NCBI RefSeq assembly: GCF_042684265.1
Contig: NZ_JBHULB010000008.1
Span: 362,868-426,867, forward strand
Source: Croceitalea marina
GTDB lineage: Bacteria; Bacteroidota; Bacteroidia; Flavobacteriales; Flavobacteriaceae
DNA: 64,000 nucleotides
Reading direction: 5' to 3'
A model generated the notes under the pieces. The model did no database searches. It had not been told where the DNA came from and was given only the letters and a program-made list of their open reading frames with translations. Positions within the stretch are counted from its first letter, which is position 1. Each line of letters opens with the position of its first letter. Positions 45,001-53,582 of the stretch are shown piece by piece. A program made the translations under genes and the position numbers.

Positions 45001-48000
45001 ACATTAGGGTCTGTTGTATTACCATTAGGATTTGCTGGAGTACTAGGATCATCCACGCCTGTTGTTTCCTCATCATTGGTCAAACCGTCACCATCACAAT
45101 CCGCTGTACCTAAGGGAGTACCGCCTACCGAATCGCATGAATTATTAGGGTCGGTACCATCAAGGGCTTCTTGTCCGTCAGAAATGCCATCTCCATCCGT
45201 ATCCGCGATATTTGGATTTGTGGAAATACCATTAGGATTGGCCGGGGTGCTAGGATCATCAACTCCTGTAATCTCTTCACTATTGGTGAGTCCGTCACCA
45301 TCACAATCACTTGTTCCTAAAGGCATACCGCCAACAGAATCACACGAATCATTGGGATCTGTACCATCCAAAGCTTCTTGACCATCAGAAATACCGTCTC
45401 CATCAGTATCCATTAGATTTGGGTCTGTAGTATTTCCATTAGGGTTTGCCGGAGTTGACGGGTCATCTACTCCTGTAGTCTCTTCATCATTGGTCAAACC
45501 GTCGTTATCGCAATCACTGGTTCGTTGTGGTGTTCCGCCGATTGAATCACAATCGTTATTTGGATTGGTGCCGTCCAAAGCTTCCTGACCATCGCTTATA
45601 CCATCACCATCCGTATCTGCAAGCATAGGATCGGTTATGTTACCGCTTGGATTTGCAGGTGTACTTGGGTCATCGATACCCGTAGTCTCTTCATCGTAGG
45701 TTAAACCGTCACCATCGCAGTCACTAGTACCGACCGGTTGCCAATCTGGATTACTCATAGGAACACAGGGGTCATTAGGTGCTGGGTCATCCACATCACA
45801 GATATTGTCACCATCTGCATCCGCACAGGCAGGAATGGTAATGAACACTGTTGCCGTGGCACAGACCGTTCCATTACAAACCTCATAATTTACGGTGACC
45901 GTATTATTGTCTTCTGCTGCGGTTGCGGTATAGGTTAACTCGCCTGTAGCCTGATTTAGAACAATGGTTCCTGAGGCCGTACCCGTACCTAAATCTGTAA
46001 TGGTACTACCCGCCAAGAAATCATCGTTAAAAAGTATGTTAATTGTTTTCGCAATACCAACATCGGCCGTAGTATTGTCGTCGACAGCGGTCGCCGTATC
46101 AGGATTGGGGTCCGTACTGGTCGGGTTACCGTCGCCATCACAATCGCTATCTGGTAAGGGTGTTCCTCCAATGGCATCGCAATCATCATTAGGATCTGTG
46201 CCATCCAAAGCTTCTTGACCATCACTGATACCATCACCATCGGTATCCGCTATCGATGGGTCAGTGGTTTCTCCATTAGGATTCGCTGGGGTAGATGGGT
46301 CATCTACGCCTGTAGTTTCTTCATCATTGGTCAACCCATCATTATCACAATCTGCCGTACCAAGAGGGGTACCGCCCAATGAACTGCAAGAATCATTAGG
46401 ATCTGTATTGTCCAAGGCTTCCTGACCATCGGAAATTCCATCGCCATCGGTGTCAGCGCTGTTCGGGTCCGTGGTGTTTCCATCAGGGTTAGCAGGTGTA
46501 CTTGGGTCATCTACACCCGTAGTTTCTTCATCATTTGTTAGCCCATCACCATCGCAATCTTCACTGCCCAGTGGTGTTCCACCGACCGAGTCACAAGAAT
46601 TATTGGGATCTGTACCATCCAAGGCTTCTTGACCATCTGGAATACCATCTCCATCCGTATCCGCTAGATTTGGATTTGAAGTGTTACCATTAGGGTCAGC
46701 AGGGGTAGACGGGTCGTCTACACCCGTAGTTTCCTCATCATTGGTCAAACCGTCGCCATCACAATCGGCTGTTCCAAGCGGTGCGCCACCGACCGAATCA
46801 CACGAATTATTAGGGTCCGTGCCATCCAAGGCCTCTTGACCGTCAGTTATAGTGTCTCCGTCAGTATCTGCATTGTCAGGGTTGGTTATCTCGCCATTAG
46901 GGTCTGCTGGCGTTGCTGGGTCATCCACACCTGTTGTTTCTTCATCATTGGTCAAACCATCATTGTCGCAATCACTTGTTCCTAATGGTGTACCTCTATT
47001 CGAGTCACAGTCATTCAATGGGTCGGTGCCGTCTACGTTTACTTCATCACCATCAAATATACCATCACCATCAGTGTCGGGATTGTTAGGATCCGTACCG
47101 GCGATGAACTCATCATCATTAATAAGGCCATCGTTATCACAATCACCTGTTGCCAACGGAATACCCCCTATGGATGAACAGTCATCGTTAGGGTCGGTAC
47201 CATCCAAGGCTTCTTGACCATCAGAAATTCCATCACCATCGGTATCGGTAAGCGTAGGGTCTGTGGTATTTCCATTAGGGTTTGCTGGTGTACCAGGGTC
47301 ATCAACACCTGTAGTCTCTTCATCATCGGTCAAACCATCATTGTCACAATCATTGGTGCCCTGAGGTTGCCAATTTGGATTAGATCTTGGCTCACATGGG
47401 TCGTTTATAGTCTCCGGGGTTTCATCAGCATCACAAATGTTGTCGCCATCAGTATCAACACATGCAGGTACCGTAACAAAAAGAGTTGCCGTATCACAAA
47501 CACTACCATTACAAACCTGATAATTTATGGTAACGGTGGAATTATTATCTGCCAAGACCGGTGTATAGGTTATTTCACCTGTTGCTAGGTCTATCGATAC
47601 CGTACCGTTAGCATTGCCCGTATTTAAATCGGTTATGGTACTGCCAACCAAAAAGTCATCATTGACCAACACGTTAATGGTTCTCGGAACCCCGATATCA
47701 GCCGTTGTGTTATCGTCTTGGGCTACGGGATTTGTTCTATTGGGATCGGTAACATCTGGATTGCCATCATTATCAGAATCGATATCCAGAAAGTCAGGAC
47801 TACCATCAGTATCGGTATCCACAGGCACAAAACTTACCCCTGCGCCGTCAACACCACCATCTTCCGCTTCATCTGGAACTCCATTGGCACCGGTTGCACC
47901 ATCAACTTGGCCATCGTTATCAGCATCTGTTAAACCAGCACCACTTTCAATTACATCATAAATACCATCGCCATCACTTTCCAAATCCAAGTGGTTTGGT

Positions 48001-51000
48001 AAGCCGTCAAGGTCAAAATCGTAGGCATCTGGTATACCATCTCCATTGGTGTCGGTATAATCTGTTGTAGAACCATCTCCTGTAGTACCATTATCATTGG
48101 CATCAGAAAAGTTGGGTACTCCATCACCATCCGCATCTCCAAATGGATCAAGGCCATTATGTTCTTCCGTATCTAGAATGCCATCATTATCATCGTCTAA
48201 ATCATCTGTATCGACCACTCCATCGCCATCGGCATCTTTAACATCGCGATAATCAACATCACCACCGCCGTTTACATCGCCATCGGCATCAGGCAGAGCA
48301 GAAGGGGTTGTGCCGTTTTGTGCCGCACCATCCGCTGAAACGCCATCTGGCACATTGTCAAAACTGTCATCTATGCCATCAAAATCAGAATCATTGCCTG
48401 AAGCCGTTGTTCCTCCAAAAGCTTCGGAGGTATCGCTATCACCATCATTGTCACTATCGGTATCTAAATAGTCGGGCACGATGTCGCTATTGATTAGTGC
48501 GCCGTCCGAGTTTATTACCTCCGTATTATCGATTCCGTCACCATAAGCAATATCGATTCCGTTAAAATCTACATTTCCACTCGGTGGTATGTAGCCTAAG
48601 GTAGATTGTGCCTCTACATTATCAGGAATACCATCGTTGTCTGAATCGAGATCATAAGCATTGGGAATATTATCGCCGTCTGCATCAAACTCGGGTTGCA
48701 CATTGCCATCAGCATTGCCTATTGCAGCATTGTCATCGTCATCATCAATTGAAGCGGGAACACCATCACCATCCACATCCGCATTTGGGTTTAATCCGTT
48801 GTTTTCTGCGGTATCTAAAATACCATCATTATCATCATCTAAATCGATGCTATTATCTATTCCATCACCATCCCAATCCAATGGGTTGGCCTGAATCTCG
48901 CAGCCAAAACCATCATTTTGACCTGAATCATCTGCTATAAATACCTTTGTAAAGTCTGTGCCATCAGTTGCATTGGCAACATCGGTAATTCGGTAAATAT
49001 CACCGTTGCCATTGTTAAAAGCGTATAAATTACCATCACGGTCTTGCCAGACCGCACCAAACGAATTACTGGTAATTGGGTCGGTATTGGTTGTTGCATT
49101 GGCTTCGGTTAAATCAAAACGTTCTGAAGAACCTGATGTCAAATTTACTTTTGTTAACCGTATTACCCCGGCGTTGGTTCTTGAAATACCATACACAAAA
49201 CCATCTAAAAGGGCAAAGTCAGCTGCTCCTGAAAATGTGCCGGTTATGGGCTGGTTTGTAGCGGTAACCGTTGCTGGATAACTAGTAATATTGCTCACAC
49301 TGAAGGTAACGATGTTACCTCCATTGATGTAACCCACCTTATCCTCAAAAGCAAAAAGCGAAAAAGTTGAGCCAGCTGCTGCACCACTTATATTTATTTG
49401 CCCAATAAAATTGAAATTCGAAGGGTCATATACTCTTAGCGTACTACTACCGCTTGTAGGAAATGAATAGACCAATTGTGAAGCTGCGTTGTAAGCAGAA
49501 TTTGTAGCTGAAGCATTGGTTACCCCTTCCAAAGTTCCAATTTGCACATATTCTTGAATAAAGGGATTGAATCTATAGACCTCGGCCGTACTGTTTCCAC
49601 CATTCCCGCGGGTTTGATATAAAGTGTTGATTATTCCACAATCGATAGATCCCGTAAAGTTGTCCCTGAAGTCTACATTACCTCCGGTCGCTACGTCGCC
49701 ATCAGAATCAGGGAAATTATCCAATTGTGTGTCATCGAAAGCTCCATTTGGGTCTGAAAAGTCATCAGCCGGATTATCTACCGCGCTATCAAGGCCATTA
49801 GTACCAACATCGCCATTTAAAACAAGACCAGCTTCTGCGGTATCATTTCCACCTTCGTTATCGGAATCTAAATCTAAAAAGTCGGGATTATCGGTGCCAT
49901 CGGTATTTACCGTGGCTATTCCACTGCCATAGGCAGAATCTAAACCTCCATTTGCGGCGGCATCTCCATTTGGGGGAATATAACCTGCCGTACTTTGAGC
50001 TTCAATATTATCAGGTATACCGTCACCATCACTATCTAAATCTAAATGATTAGGAATTCCATCACCGTCAAAATCATACACATCTGGTATACCATCGTTG
50101 TTTGCATCGGTGTAATCTGTTGTCGAGCCATCACCGGTTCCATCGTCTGTGGTATCCTCAAAATTCAAAATACCATCACCGTCCTCATCTCCAAAAGCAT
50201 TATTGCCATCAACATATTCATCAGCATCGGCCAAACCATCGCCATCATCGTCTAAATCTGAAGCATCATCTATGCCATCACCATCTGTATCCGATGGTGG
50301 TGCGGCGCATGCCGTAAATGTTGCTGCATCAGTTACGTCTGCATTTGTTCCTGTATACCCATCGGTATTACCTGTAACACGTCCATTATCGGCATCGTAT
50401 CCCGTTCCGGCAAGCTCGCCTGGTGTCGTTGTACTCTCGGTAAATCCTGCTTCCAAAACATCGGCACAACCATCATTATCTGAATCTAAATCCAAACAAT
50501 TTATAATCCCATCATTATCAGTATCAGGAACTACTAATGCTGTCAGACCTAAACCACAACCTCCACTAGGGCCGCCAATTACTTCAAAAGTCACTTGCTT
50601 AACCCCACTCGCTAAGTTTGCTCCACTCAAACTTAACACTCCATACGTTTGGTTAGTTGCGGTATTACCAATAGTATTACCATCAAAAGCATAGGTTAAA
50701 CCACCAATAGTAGTTGTAGAGAAAGGTGTTTCGGTGGATTGTGGTATTAGAGGATAGCCATTATCACCAGATAAGGATGTAAATTCTGCATTATTAACTA
50801 TGGTTCCATCCCAAAGTTCTACTTGAAAATTACCAATATAAGTAGTTTGCGTGCTTGTCGCATAAATATGCTGAAAGAACAATTCCACGTTTACTAAGGG
50901 CGCATCAGATGCAATTGTTATAAATTGGCTTGTATTTTCCGAAAAATTAGCCAGTTCTGTTGTACCATCTGCAGACAAAGTAGATTGTGTTGAACTTATA

Positions 51001-52475
51001 GAAATGTTTGCCTCTAAAGTTCCATTGGTAAGTTTACCAACATTTGGCATATTATTAGTTGTTCCAACATTTGCTGCTACATCCCAATTTGAAGCCATTC
51101 CTCCGCATTCAACACTATCTAAAATACCATCATTGTCATTATCAATATCTGTTGCATCTGGTACCCCATCACTATCTGAATCTACAGGTGGTGCGGCGCA
51201 TGCCGTAAATGCTGCTGCATCAGTTACGTCTGCATTTGTTCCTGTATACCCGTCGGTGTTACCTGTAACACGTCCATTATTGGCATCGTATCCTGTTCCG
51301 GCAAGCTCGCCTGGTGTTGTTGTACTCTCGGTAAATCCTGCCTCCAAAGCATCGGCACAACCATCACCGTCAGCATCCGTATCTATATGGTCTTCAATGC
51401 CATCTAAATCTGTATCGAAATTATCATTGATGCCGTCTGAGTTCGAATCTACAAACCCTGGAAAATCTGTATCTTGATAGTCTGGCACGCCATCACCATC
51501 AGAATCAGCATTAGGATCAACCCCTCCGGGTGTTTCTTCGATATCTAAAATACCATCGTTGTCATCATCTTCATCATTAACATCAGGAACACCGTCACCA
51601 TCAATATCAGATGAGGCAAAAACAGCCGCCGTAAATTGGTCATCGTCACTCCCTATAGCACCTCCATCAACTCCGGCGACATCTGAAGCCGAGCCCCCGA
51701 GCGCAGAAGATGGCGAACTTGCGGTTGCCACGGCGAGTCTAAAATTTTGTGTTGTGGTAATGCCTATATCTGAAAGTGGCACATACCAATCAATAAAAAT
51801 GGGGTCGTTACCAGCACAACCAGGATTTGTGTTCAGCGCATCGGAGCGCTGACTATTGCTCGCCGGGTCATAGGTACCAATATTCGTTCCGCTCGTAGTG
51901 CCGTCTACATTTTCGACCAAAACATCATTATTGTTTCCACTACCATAGATGACCTCAATTTCAAAACCAGGATTTCCCGCTACGCTATTAGGGTCTGAGG
52001 GTCCAAAAGCAAAATCGGTATCAAATAAAAAACTATACCCAAAGGCACCATTGGCTTGTCGGGCTATTCGCAATCGAAATAGCATTAATTCATCTCCATT
52101 ATCCGGTATACCATCAGGGTCGGAAATATAATAATACCCTCCGGCAGAACCTGTGGCGGAATCTCCCATAATATCCGATGGCCCACATGAAGCACCGGTC
52201 TGTTGGTCAGAATTTGGCTCTGGAGTTAGTTCGGGAACCGCAATAAAAGGCAACTCAAATTCAGGCAGCTCATGCCCGCCGGTAAATGCCGATCCAGATG
52301 CTGTAATCCAACCGTCTCCGTTTGGATCCATAGGATTGGTAGTTGGCGAAGCTGGAGAATATATTTGACCAGGTGTCTGTGCACTAAGTGATGGAATCGC
52401 TATAACACTGAGGAAAATAAGTAAGAATCTTAAACGACACAGACTGCTCTGATTAGTATTGGGGAACTTTTTCAT
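42090..52475 (-). CDS. Giant T9SS-exported surface protein with type 3 repeats
   Basis: A 3461-residue adhesin-like protein. Signal peptide to about residue 32; N-terminal globular domain about 33-290; type 3-like Ca-binding Asp repeats (DxDGDGxxD, DxDNDGxxD) from about 295; a beta-sandwich at about 455-660; a beta-propeller-like region at about 945-1195. Three copies of an Ig-like insert (DDNTTADVG...INILxNDDF) begin near 1580, 2125 and 2612, separated by 69-residue repeats with paired Cys. Four near-identical 66-residue repeats span about 2995-3250. The last ~95 residues are a gliding-motility-type C-terminal domain (NTVEIYNRWGVKVFE, PVGVYYYVIKY, GYLYINR), type B T9SS signal. The PorP/SprF gene 11 bp downstream is its likely attachment partner. 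Ca-stiffened fibre on the cell surface is inferred. Confidence 0.92.
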   Translation of the reverse strand: MKKFPNTNQSSLCRLRFLLIFLSVIAIPSLSAQTPGQIYSPASPTTNPMDPNGDGWITASGSAFTGGHELPEFELPFIAVPELTPEPNSDQQTGASCGPSDIMGDSATGSAGGYYYISDPDGIPDNGDELMLFRLRIARQANGAFGYSFLFDTDFAFGPSDPNSVAGNPGFEIEVIYGSGNNNDVLVENVDGTTSGTNIGTYDPASNSQRSDALNTNPGCAGNDPIFIDWYVPLSDIGITTTQNFRLAVATASSPSSALGGSASDVAGVDGGAIGSDDDQFTAAVFASSDIDGDGVPDVNDEDDDNDGILDIEETPGGVDPNADSDGDGVPDYQDTDFPGFVDSNSDGINDNFDTDLDGIEDHIDTDADGDGCADALEAGFTESTTTPGELAGTGYDANNGRVTGNTDGYTGTNADVTDAAAFTACAAPPVDSDSDGVPDATDIDNDNDGILDSVECGGMASNWDVAANVGTTNNMPNVGKLTNGTLEANISISSTQSTLSADGTTELANFSENTSQFITIASDAPLVNVELFFQHIYATSTQTTYIGNFQVELWDGTIVNNAEFTSLSGDNGYPLIPQSTETPFSTTTIGGLTYAFDGNTIGNTATNQTYGVLSLSGANLASGVKQVTFEVIGGPSGGCGLGLTALVVPDTDNDGIINCLDLDSDNDGCADVLEAGFTESTTTPGELAGTGYDADNGRVTGNTDGYTGTNADVTDAATFTACAAPPSDTDGDGIDDASDLDDDGDGLADADEYVDGNNAFGDEDGDGILNFEDTTDDGTGDGSTTDYTDANNDGIPDVYDFDGDGIPNHLDLDSDGDGIPDNIEAQSTAGYIPPNGDAAANGGLDSAYGSGIATVNTDGTDNPDFLDLDSDNEGGNDTAEAGLVLNGDVGTNGLDSAVDNPADDFSDPNGAFDDTQLDNFPDSDGDVATGGNVDFRDNFTGSIDCGIINTLYQTRGNGGNSTAEVYRFNPFIQEYVQIGTLEGVTNASATNSAYNAASQLVYSFPTSGSSTLRVYDPSNFNFIGQINISGAAAGSTFSLFAFEDKVGYINGGNIVTFSVSNITSYPATVTATNQPITGTFSGAADFALLDGFVYGISRTNAGVIRLTKVNLTSGSSERFDLTEANATTNTDPITSNSFGAVWQDRDGNLYAFNNGNGDIYRITDVANATDGTDFTKVFIADDSGQNDGFGCEIQANPLDWDGDGIDNSIDLDDDNDGILDTAENNGLNPNADVDGDGVPASIDDDDDNAAIGNADGNVQPEFDADGDNIPNAYDLDSDNDGIPDNVEAQSTLGYIPPSGNVDFNGIDIAYGDGIDNTEVINSDGALINSDIVPDYLDTDSDNDGDSDTSEAFGGTTASGNDSDFDGIDDSFDNVPDGVSADGAAQNGTTPSALPDADGDVNGGGDVDYRDVKDADGDGVVDTDDLDDDNDGILDTEEHNGLDPFGDADGDGVPNFSDANDNGTTGDGSTTDYTDTNGDGIPDAYDFDLDGLPNHLDLESDGDGIYDVIESGAGLTDADNDGQVDGATGANGVPDEAEDGGVDGAGVSFVPVDTDTDGSPDFLDIDSDNDGNPDVTDPNRTNPVAQDDNTTADIGVPRTINVLVNDDFLVGSTITDLNTGNANGTVSIDLATGEITYTPVLADNNSTVTINYQVCNGSVCDTATLFVTVPACVDTDGDNICDADETPETINDPCEPRSNPNWQPQGTNDCDNDGLTDDEETTGVDDPGTPANPNGNTTDPTLTDTDGDGISDGQEALDGTDPNDDCSSIGGIPLATGDCDNDGLINDDEFIAGTDPNNPDTDGDGIFDGDEVNVDGTDPLNDCDSNRGTPLGTSDCDNDGLTNDEETTGVDDPATPADPNGEITNPDNADTDGDTITDGQEALDGTDPNNSCDSVGGAPLGTADCDGDGLTNDEETTGVDDPSTPADPNGNTSNPNLADTDGDGIPDGQEALDGTDPNNSCDSVGGTPLGSEDCDGDGLTNDEETTGVDDPSTPANPDGNTTDPNSADTDGDGISDGQEALDNTDPNDSCSSLGGTPLGTADCDNDGLTNDEETTGVDDPSTPANPNGETTDPSIADTDGDGISDGQEALDGTDPNDDCDAIGGTPLPDSDCDGDGNPTSTDPNPDTATAVDDNTTADVGIAKTINILFNDDFLAGSTITDLGTGTASGTIVLNQATGELTYTATAAEDNNTVTVNYEVCNGTVCATATVFITIPACADADGDNICDVDDPAPNDPCVPMSNPDWQPVGTSDCDGDGLTYDEETTGIDDPSTPANPSGNITDPMLADTDGDGISDGQEALDGTNPNNDCDSIGGTPQRTSDCDNDGLTNDEETTGVDDPSTPANPNGNTTDPNLMDTDGDGISDGQEALDGTDPNDSCDSVGGMPLGTSDCDGDGLTNSEEITGVDDPSTPANPNGISTNPNIADTDGDGISDGQEALDGTDPNNSCDSVGGTPLGTADCDGDGLTNDEETTGVDDPSTPANPNGNTTDPNVVDTDGDGISDGQEALDGTDPNNDCDAFGGTPLGTSDCDNDGLTNDEETTGVDDPSTPANPNGNTTDPNNADTDGDGIIDGQEALDGTNPNDDCDSVGGTPLAASDCDGDGNPNGTDPNPGVGTAVDDNTTADVGVPKTINILINDDFLAGSTITDLGTGTAAGTISIDQATGELTYTAIAAEDDSTVTVIYEVCNGTVCDTATVFISIPTCVDTDGDNICDVDDPAPADPCIPRSDPNWQPVGTSDCDNDGLTYAEETTGVDDSATPADPNGNLTDPDNIDSDGDGISDGQEALDGTDPNDSCSSLGGTPLGTADCDNDGLTNDEETILGTDPENPDTDGDGIDDGQEANIDGSDPLDDCNSNGGTPLGTSDCDNDGLTNADETTAGTDPNNPDSDGDGINDGQEVNVDGTDPLDDCDSVGGTPLGASDCDNDGLTNDQESALGTNPDIADTDGDGIDDGQEVLSDNTDPNDSCDSIGGTPTGASDCDNDGLTNDEETNAGTDPNNPDSDGDGLTDGEEVNNVDDPSTGESPNGTSDPLNPCDPNNSDALCDTDGDGLTDGEEIAIGTDPNNPDSDGDGLTDGEEVNNVDDPSTSESPNGTSDPLNPCDPDNTDALCDTDGDGLTDGEEIAIGTDPNNPDSDGDGLTDGEEVNNVDDPSTGESPNGTSDPLNPCDPDNTDALCDTDGDGLTDGEEIAIGTDPNNPDSDGDGLTDGEEVNNVDDPSTGESPNGTSDPLNACDPNSSNSACDSDGDGLTDAEEATLGTDPNNPDSDGDGINDGQEVIDNTNPLDDCDSSGGTPLGTSDCDEDGLTNDEEDVNGNGSVDEGETDSNNPDSDGDGINDGQEVADGTNPLDPCDSVGGTPPEGAACDIDIENDLVDPNLNQGAFIIRNIESFPDNTVEIYNRWGVKVFETKGYDNRGNVFTGISNGRATIQENDQLPVGVYYYVIKYLVNGEGKSRAGYLYINR
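42720..43490 (-). repeat. 198-bp tandem repeats inside the giant gene
   Basis: Four nearly identical units with an exact 198-bp period (marker CTGTACTCGG-like sequence at 42821, 43019, 43217 and 43415). Each encodes one 66-residue Asp-rich repeat (NPDSDGDGLTDGEEVNNVDD...). High DNA identity indicates recent expansion or homogenisation. Confidence 0.85.
44650..47400 (-). repeat. 207-bp tandem repeats in blocks
   Basis: Blocks of a 207-bp (69-residue) unit, e.g. the marker at 46301, 46508 and 46715, encode DTDGDGISDGQEALDGTDPN modules with two Cys. Blocks are divided by Ig-like inserts near 45.8-46.1 and 47.4-47.7 kb; a further block lies left of the insert at 44.3-44.6 kb. Repeats are less identical than the 198-bp set. 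Confidence 0.75.
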
Positions 52476-53143
52476 AATGTCAAAATGGTTTGTTAGTTAT
52501 TCTATCAGTGAATACCTAAAAGTAGATATATCAAAGATTCGCTTTTGTAGTAACAAATTCTATTCTTTGTTGTCAACTTAGATATAACTGTGGCAAAAAC
52601 ACTATTACTAATTGGTTTAGCAATTAGAAACAATAATTGAAATAAGGTCACAAATACCTTTGATTTTATTTAAAGGAATAGTGGTTAATGCTTTTCGAAA
52701 TTATGACATTTCTTACATAAATCGAAGAAAAAGAGCTAAAAAATGAACTATTTAAAAGATAGTTTTAAGGTTTGATTTTACCTAACAGCTTGGCTGGGCG
52801 TTTTGAATGAAAAGAACTTTTTACATTATGAGAATTAAAATTAAACTTTGAAGTAAAAAATGCACAACTAGCGGTTGTCAAAATTACATGAGTGCAGAAC
52901 AATGAAAAACCCTGATAATCAATAAATTAGCAGGGTAGTGATGACCGCCAAAAGACGGTTCGTCGGGATGACAGTCCTAAAAGAAGAACTATATCACTTT
53001 GATTATCAATAATTTAAACCGCTAACATATAGCTGTACACCGTATTGCAATTTTTAAATCAAATAAGTGCAAATGATGTAATTCTTTATGATGTAAATAT
53101 AATTAAATTCTTGATTTGATTATACTATTCCGTGTTACATATT
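52476..53143. other. Intergenic region between the T9SS operon and the cassette platform
   Basis: 668 bp with no ORF I can support. Contents: the upstream region of the giant gene (no exact consensus promoter seen), an AT-rich stretch, a short inverted repeat ACAAC-TAGCG-GTTGT (52864-52878), and a terminator hairpin at 52909-52936. It marks the switch from chromosomal backbone to accessory DNA. Confidence 0.6.
52909..52936 (-). terminator. Minus-strand terminator downstream of the zinc-ribbon gene
   Basis: ACCCTGCTAAT / ATTATCAGGGT on the minus strand around an AT loop, followed by TTTTTC; almost the same hairpin as at 38984-39011. It is 208 bp past the stop at 53144. Confidence 0.55.
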
Positions 53144-53518
53144 CTAAGCCATATAATCCTGCCAAATGACCAAAATGTATTTTTCTTTTCCTTTGTCCAT
53201 TTTACTCAAAAAACCGAACTCATAAACAAAAAGATATACTTCTCCCTTTTTGTTCTTCCAATAATGCGTAAAAAACTTTGGATTAAAACCTTCGTTCAGT
53301 AATTCATTTTTTCTAATGACCGTATAACCCGATTTATTAAATCTTTTTAAAACCTTACGGTTAATTTTCAATTGCCTATCAACCTTAATATAAAATCCTT
53401 CTGTTTTTTGTCGTTGCTCATATTGATCTATGGATTTGCACTTTTTAGAACAGTATTTCTTATCAGACCTCCCCTTTACGGTCGCATCACATACTGGACA
53501 AGTTTTGAAATTAGTCAT
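53144..53518 (-). CDS. Zinc-ribbon protein divergent from the integrase
   Basis: Start chosen at 53518 (MTNFKTCPVCDATVKG); an in-frame ATG at 53530 adds MRLQ. The 124-residue protein has an N-terminal zinc ribbon (CPVC about 8-11, YCSKKC about 22-27), a basic helical middle (QLKINRKVLKRFNKSG) and a C-terminal part GFNPKFFTHYWKNKKGEVYL FVYEFGFL. Related short proteins are widespread in flavobacteria without assigned function; a DNA-binding role is possible. It is transcribed away from the recombinase across about 65 bp, so the two may share regulation, but a functional link is not shown. Confidence 0.75.
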   Translation of the reverse strand: MTNFKTCPVCDATVKGRSDKKYCSKKCKSIDQYEQRQKTEGFYIKVDRQLKINRKVLKRFNKSGYTVIRKNELLNEGFNPKFFTHYWKNKKGEVYLFVYEFGFLSKMDKGKEKYILVIWQDYMA

Positions 53519-53582
53519 TTGTAAACGCATATTATAGACTTAATATACCGTTTTATATTTTAAACATAAGTAAACTTGTTAT

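Noticed and set aside
42472..51852. Long plus-strand ORFs opposite the giant adhesin gene
   Set aside because: They are frame shadows of the low-complexity Asp/Gly repeats on the minus strand: Ser/Pro-rich translation, no domains, no start signals.
52790..53070. Possible relic attC-like site left of the recombinase (GCGGTT...AACCGC and CTAAC near 53020)
   Set aside because: Only 6-bp complementarity, no 6-bp inner stem or central hairpin in the required geometry.
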